This document shows positions 60,338-64,000 of a stretch of DNA of 64,000 nt, one piece after another (position 1 is the first letter of the stretch; every line of letters begins with the position of its first letter). Below the pieces are notes generated by a model, which was given only the letters and a program-made list of their open reading frames with translations, searched no databases and was not told the DNA's origin. The DNA is from Bacteroidia bacterium (lineage in GTDB: Bacteria; Bacteroidota; Bacteroidia; Flavobacteriales; Flavobacteriaceae): NCBI GenBank assembly GCA_030430385.1, contig JAUIFO010000007.1, positions 124,001 to 188,000 of the forward strand, in the 5' to 3' direction. Both the position numbers and the translations under genes were made by a program.

Positions 60338-60733
60338 ATGAAATTAGTTAATGTTATAATCGTTTTTGTTTTTATAACCTTCCCATTAAAAAATACTTAT
60401 GCTCAAGGTGATTTTGCTATTCTTAAAAAGAATGTCAATGTAAGAGCTGAAGGGTTATCCCAAAAACTAAATAAAACCAAAGACACACTAATTCTAAAAA
60501 GTGATCGCATCATCCAAAAGGTGTACGCTGTAAATATGAATTATGAGCGTGAGGTTGATATTGATGTAAGGGATACATCAATTAAAATTCCACTTACCAA
60601 TTTAAGTAAAGGTAAACATGTATTTGTTGCAGTACAATCGCCTTTACGATTAGTGTTTACTGTAAAAATTATTGGCGATAAGGATACCTTGGTTGCTCTC
60701 GACAGTAAACTAGCTCTAAAAACGAATAATTAG
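60338..60733 (+). CDS. secreted protein of unknown function, tandem paralogue B (131 aa)
   Basis: Shorter relative of the preceding gene: signal peptide (TYAQ), then FAILKKNVNVRAEGLSQKLN, KTKDTLILKSDRIIQKV and SIKIPLTNLSKGKHVFVA, ending in a short hydrophobic beta segment. It lacks the acidic C-terminal extension of paralogue A. The gap of 153 bp contains no recognisable promoter consensus. It is convergent with the DUF1343 gene, overlapping it by 4 bp. Confidence 0.6.
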   Translation: MKLVNVIIVFVFITFPLKNTYAQGDFAILKKNVNVRAEGLSQKLNKTKDTLILKSDRIIQKVYAVNMNYEREVDIDVRDTSIKIPLTNLSKGKHVFVAVQSPLRLVFTVKIIGDKDTLVALDSKLALKTNN

Positions 60734-62004
60734 TCATAAAGCAGATAAGGTTGTCTGAGTAACTTAAATTCATCAAGACCTGCTTTCCAGCTTGCTCTTA
60801 TATCAGTTTTCGATACACCATTTTTAATTTGTTCTTGTAGTTGTGTTGTACCAGCTAACTTTGTGAAAAAATCATTGAAAAAAGGCTGTTTTCCTACCGA
60901 ATTTTGATAGGCACCAATAATAAAACTCAGATCAATTTGGTTTAATTTTTTGTGATCTCTTAAATCTTCACCATAACAAATGTCGCCTTTGTACTTTGGA
61001 TGTTTAGCGCCTTCATTGGGTTGCGGAATAAACTTAAAGGTATATTTGTCTCTGTCTAAAAACGGACTCCCATATACTTGAAATTGTCCAGAAGTTCCTC
61101 GGCCAGCGCTCACGTTAGTACCTTCAAAAAAACACAAACTAGGATATAAATTGATAGCGATGTCATTTGGTAAATTTGGAGAAGGTTTTATAGGTAAACT
61201 ATACGCTGTATTGTGCGTGTAGTTTTTTAATGTTACAACAGTTAGTTCACATGAAATACCAGCTGTTAACCATTGCTCACCATTGATCATTTGCGCATAT
61301 TCGCCAATAGTCATACCATGAACCACAGGAATAGGATGCATCCCAACAAAACTTTTATGTTCAGTTTTTAAAATAGGACCATCTACATAATGACCATTCG
61401 GATTGGGTCTATCTAAAACGATAACAGGAATATTTGCTTCTGCACAGGCTTCCATTACATAATGCAAACTAGAAATATAAGTGTAAAAACGCGCACCAAC
61501 ATCTTGAATGTCAAACACAACAACATCAATATTTGCTAGTTGCTCTGGAGATGGTTTTTTGTTTTTACCATAGAGTGATACAATAGGTAGATTCGTTTTA
61601 GTATCCATACCATCTTTAACAACTTCACCAGCATCAGCCTTTCCTCTAAATCCATGCTCAGGAGCAAATACTTTTTTGATGTCAACTTTGTGTTGCAATA
61701 AGGAGTCAACGAGGTGTATATAGTTGTCATTGCTTGAAGTTTCTTGTGATGTTACATTCGTTTTAAAGATCACAGAAGTTTGATTCGCAACAATCCCAAC
61801 ACGTTTGTTCTTCAAAAGCGGTAAATAAGCTTTAGTTTGATTTGCACCAACAATAATATATGAATCAAGTTGATCTTTAGGGTCATCCTGAACTTGATTC
61901 AGGATCTCACTATTTTGAGATAATTGCGTTTCAGATTTTGAACCACATGACATGAGTACCAAAACAAATAATAAAACCCTATTTTTGAACATCATTAATC
62001 GCAT
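60730..62004 (-). CDS. DUF1343 lipoprotein, NamZ-like exo-beta-N-acetylmuramidase
   Basis: 424 aa. The lipobox LVLMSC (Cys20) is followed by SKSETQLSQ; then SEILNQVQDDPKDQ, translated from a palindromic intergenic repeat, bridges to the catalytic domain. The domain has VGIVANQTSV, VFAPEHGFRGKADAGEVVKDG, VFDIQDVGARFYTYISSLHY and PVIVLDRPNPNGHYVDGP, the DUF1343/NamZ signature. NamZ releases terminal MurNAc in peptidoglycan recycling. ATGs at 61995 or 61992 are alternative starts. Divergent from the permease gene with 8 bp between the start codons. Confidence 0.9.
   Translation of the reverse strand: MRLMMFKNRVLLFVLVLMSCGSKSETQLSQNSEILNQVQDDPKDQLDSYIIVGANQTKAYLPLLKNKRVGIVANQTSVIFKTNVTSQETSSNDNYIHLVDSLLQHKVDIKKVFAPEHGFRGKADAGEVVKDGMDTKTNLPIVSLYGKNKKPSPEQLANIDVVVFDIQDVGARFYTYISSLHYVMEACAEANIPVIVLDRPNPNGHYVDGPILKTEHKSFVGMHPIPVVHGMTIGEYAQMINGEQWLTAGISCELTVVTLKNYTHNTAYSLPIKPSPNLPNDIAINLYPSLCFFEGTNVSAGRGTSGQFQVYGSPFLDRDKYTFKFIPQPNEGAKHPKYKGDICYGEDLRDHKKLNQIDLSFIIGAYQNSVGKQPFFNDFFTKLAGTTQLQEQIKNGVSKTDIRASWKAGLDEFKLLRQPYLLYD
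61883..61909. repeat. palindromic repeat inside the DUF1343 gene
   Basis: ATCCTGAA-CTTGA-TTCAGGAT (61885-61905) plus the usual TC before and CTCA after. It is read in frame as part of SEILNQVQDDP between the lipoprotein anchor and the enzyme domain. Confidence 0.9.
61980..61987 (+). promoter_or_regulatory. -7 box of the ABC permease gene inside the DUF1343 coding start
   Basis: TATTTTTG fits TAnnTTTG, 25 bp before the TTG start at 62013; it lies in the N-terminal codons of the divergent gene. Confidence 0.45.
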
Positions 62005-62012
62005 AACATAAA

Positions 62013-63251
62013 TTGAATTACGAAGTTTTTATAGCTAAACGCATTATTGGTAGTAAAGCGTATAAAAGTAGTGTTTCGGCACCAATAATAAAAATTGGTA
62101 TTACAGCTATTGCTATTGGTATTATTGTGATGCTTATTGCTATTGCAACTGGTATCGGACTGCAAAAAAAAGTGCGTGAAAAAGTAATCGCGTTTAATGG
62201 GCATCTTACCATCAATAATTTTAATTCTAATAATTCTAATGAATCGATAGTGCCTGTGTCTTCAGATCAGGAGTTTTATCCAAATTTTGACAGTGTCGAT
62301 GGCATTACTCATATTCAAGCTGTAGCAACAAAGTTTGGCGTTATTAGAACAGAAACCGATTTTGAAGGTGTGGTTTTAAAAGGTGTCGGACAAGATTACG
62401 ATTGGTCTTACATCAAAGAATTCTTAGTTGAAGGTGCTTTACCAAATTTTTCAGATAAGTTAAATAACGAAGTACTCATCTCCAGCTATCTGGCTAACCG
62501 TTTGCAATTTAAAGTTGGTGATCGCTTTCAAATGATCTTTGGTAAAGAATCTATAGATCAAATTCCGTTTGTACGACAATTCAATATTGTTGGGATTTTT
62601 AATTCAGGTTTTCAAGATATTGACAAAACCTTTTTAATTGGCGACCTCAGGCATGTGCAACGTTTAAACAAATGGGAAGCAAATGAGATTGGAAACTTTG
62701 AGATTTTTGTTGATGATTATACACAACTCCAAAATTATGATGCCAAAATAAGAGCTGCAACGCCTTCTAATTTGGAGACGCAAACCATCGAAGAAAAATA
62801 TTATACCACATTTGAGTGGATCAAGATTTTCGATAACAATACTTATGGCATCATAGTTATTATGATCATCGTAGCAGGAATTAACATGATCACAGCCTTA
62901 CTCGTGCTTATTTTAGAGCGCACGCAAATGATCGGTATTCTAAAAGCTTTAGGAAGTAACAACTGGAGTATTCGTAAAATATTTTTGTACAATGCAACCT
63001 ACTTAATTGGGCTTGGTTTGTTTTGGGGAAATCTTATCGGACTAACATTATTGTACATCCAAAAGCAATTTAGTTTGCTTAAATTTCCAGATCCAGAGCA
63101 ATATTATGTGTCAATTATTCCTGTGCACATCAGTTTAGATTATATCATTTTACTCAATGTTGGTACATTTTTAGCCTGCCTTTTAATGCTCATGATCCCT
63201 TCAGTCATTATTACTAAAATTTCGCCTGTCAAAGCCATTCGTTTCGAATAG
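62013..63251 (+). CDS. LolC/LolE-like ABC transporter permease (FtsX domain)
   Basis: 412 aa. It starts at TTG (62013) giving MNYEVFIAKRIIGSKAYKSSVSAPIIKIGITAIAIG, the normal family start. Membrane helix 1 is at residues 25-50, a large periplasmic domain follows (about 55-270), then three C-terminal helices (IIVIMIIVAGINMITALLVLILERTQMIGILKALG, IFLYNATYLIGLGLFWG, LLNVGTFLACLLMLMIPSV): the FtsX/MacB fold. The lipoprotein-sorting role is inferred from the family; the ATPase is not adjacent, although FtsE is 13 kb away. Confidence 0.9.
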   Translation: MNYEVFIAKRIIGSKAYKSSVSAPIIKIGITAIAIGIIVMLIAIATGIGLQKKVREKVIAFNGHLTINNFNSNNSNESIVPVSSDQEFYPNFDSVDGITHIQAVATKFGVIRTETDFEGVVLKGVGQDYDWSYIKEFLVEGALPNFSDKLNNEVLISSYLANRLQFKVGDRFQMIFGKESIDQIPFVRQFNIVGIFNSGFQDIDKTFLIGDLRHVQRLNKWEANEIGNFEIFVDDYTQLQNYDAKIRAATPSNLETQTIEEKYYTTFEWIKIFDNNTYGIIVIMIIVAGINMITALLVLILERTQMIGILKALGSNNWSIRKIFLYNATYLIGLGLFWGNLIGLTLLYIQKQFSLLKFPDPEQYYVSIIPVHISLDYIILLNVGTFLACLLMLMIPSVIITKISPVKAIRFE

Positions 63252-63256
63252 TTTTT

Positions 63257-63373
63257 GGGCGTTTTCTCCCTCACTAAAGTTCTGGAGAATCGCGCTTTCC
63301 CAAGTCGCTTCCTCTCTAGCTCAAAGCCCTAAAGAGGAGAGCTTCAACAAATTGGTCAATCACTAACGCAACC
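63257..63373 (+). repeat. dispersed repeat, copy 3
   Basis: Starts GGGCGTTTTCTCCCTC, with GCGCTTTCCCAAGTCGCTT in the middle, GAGAGCTTCAACAA later and CAATCACTAACGCAACC at the end. Same order of blocks as 15901-15999 and 1423-1514 (minus). An inner inverted repeat (CTCTCTAG...AGAGGAGAG) differs between copies. Confidence 0.7.
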
Positions 63374-63422
63374 ATCCTAAAAACAAAAATCATTTTTAGG
63401 AGTTTACTTTATACTTTTAACG

Positions 63423-63430
63423 TAAATTTG
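63423..63430 (+). promoter_or_regulatory. -7 box of the cysteine synthase gene
   Basis: TAAATTTG fits TAnnTTTG, 18 bp before the ATG at 63449. No TTTG at the expected -33 distance. Confidence 0.55.
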
Positions 63431-63448
63431 CATCGCAAAATTAATATA

Positions 63449-64000
63449 ATGGATTACGCAGAAAATATATTAGAGACCATAGGTAATACGCCTTTGGTCA
63501 AAATGAATAAACTAACCGAAGCACTACCTTGTTTGGTTTTAGCAAAATACGAAACCTTCAATCCTGGAAATTCCGTAAAAGATCGTATGGCTCTAAAAAT
63601 GATCGAAGATGCCGAAGCCGATGGTCGCTTAAAACCTGGAGGAACAATCATTGAAGGAACTTCTGGAAACACAGGAATGGGACTAGCACTTGCTGCAATT
63701 GTAAAAGGGTACAAATGTATTTTTGTGATTAGTGATAAACAGTCTAAAGAAAAAATGGATATTCTTCGTGCTGTTGGTGCTGAGGTTGTTGTTTGCCCTA
63801 CAGATGTAGAGCCAACCGATCCAAGAAGTTATTATTCAGTGTCTAAACGATTAGGTGAAGAAACACCTAATTCTTGGTATGTGAATCAATATGATAATCC
63901 GAGTAACGCCAAAGCACATTACGAAAGTACTGGTCCTGAAATATGGAAACAAACCGATGGTAAAGTAACGCACTTTGTAGTGGGTGTTGGAACTGGTGGA
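63449..64000 (+). CDS. cysM: cysteine synthase (CysM-type), truncated by window edge
   Basis: PLP enzyme making cysteine from O-acetylserine (or phosphoserine) and sulfide. 184 residues are visible of an expected 290-345. ILETIGNTPLVKMNKL is the family start, NPGNSVKDRMAL holds the PLP lysine near residue 42, TSGNTGMGLALA the substrate loop, and the frame runs to VVGVGTGG, the glycine-rich phosphate loop, at the window end. Lengths and the short YCxCP-type region suggest CysM rather than cystathionine beta-synthase, but the C-terminus is not available to exclude CBS domains. Confidence 0.92.
   Translation, partial: MDYAENILETIGNTPLVKMNKLTEALPCLVLAKYETFNPGNSVKDRMALKMIEDAEADGRLKPGGTIIEGTSGNTGMGLALAAIVKGYKCIFVISDKQSKEKMDILRAVGAEVVVCPTDVEPTDPRSYYSVSKRLGEETPNSWYVNQYDNPSNAKAHYESTGPEIWKQTDGKVTHFVVGVGTGG

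Noticed and set aside
63374..63448. Possible SAM riboswitch upstream of the cysteine synthase gene
   Set aside because: The space between repeat and promoter is too short and the expected transcript leader is about 12 nt.

Overview
The window is chromosomal DNA of an AT-rich member of the Bacteroidota, most likely a marine Flavobacteriaceae (the Winogradskyella / Psychroserpens / Olleya neighbourhood is a guess, not shown). The signs are: Bacteroidota-type promoters (TAnnTTTG at -7), no purine-rich ribosome sites, a tmRNA whose tag reads GENNYALAA, type IX secretion sorting domains (types A and B), lipoproteins with an acidic surface-export signal after the lipobox cysteine, and flavobacterial intergenic palindromes. 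No phage, transposase, CRISPR array, rRNA or ordinary tRNA gene is visible.

Layout. 1-580: end-truncated trmL and a small membrane protein. 618-7400: complete trpEGDCFBA operon on the minus strand, preceded by a textbook ribosome-mediated attenuator: promoter, 18-residue leader peptide with three consecutive Trp codons, antiterminator and terminator. 7.4-13.2 kb: YceI/MarR pair with a palindromic operator, then a thiol-redox set (TlpA-like lipoprotein, redoxin, two rhodaneses, a DsbD-like protein with a duplicated N-domain). 13.2-15.1 kb: nitroreductase and msrB-msrA. 15.2-16.1 kb: tmRNA gene with a decayed second copy of its 3' end, plus dispersed repeats. 16.2-20.1 kb: Lys1/AlaDH-like dehydrogenase and a large surface lipoprotein with a type B sorting domain. 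20.1-24.0 kb: membrane-protein genes with a winged-helix regulator and two nearly identical 25-bp palindromes. 24-28.5 kb: housekeeping genes (GNAT, kdsA, typA).

28.5-48.0 kb is a surface-polysaccharide locus: methyltransferases (one fused to a kinase-like N-domain), an alkaline-phosphatase-fold membrane enzyme, FdtB- and FdtA-like amino-sugar enzymes, two paralogous flippases, a sulfotransferase, four glycosyltransferases, a 2OG oxygenase, a beta-helix protein, and an S8 peptidase that seems to have lost its catalytic Asp. No Wzy polymerase or initiating transferase was recognised. 48-64 kb: ftsE, a TPR/outer-membrane barrel pair, an amidohydrolase lipoprotein, a YkgJ/sterol-desaturase/GDPD operon, two tandem paralogous secreted proteins of unknown function, a NamZ-like (DUF1343) lipoprotein, a LolE-like permease and the 5' part of cysM.

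The most interesting signals are the trp attenuator, the duplicated operator-like palindromes around the winged-helix gene, two families of dispersed palindromic repeats (one copy read in frame inside the DUF1343 gene, another filling the trpB-trpA gap), the tmRNA 3'-end duplication, a FemAB-like gene that appears to start at a non-canonical AUU, and the Asp-less subtilase. All functions are inferred from sequence by eye; no search was run.
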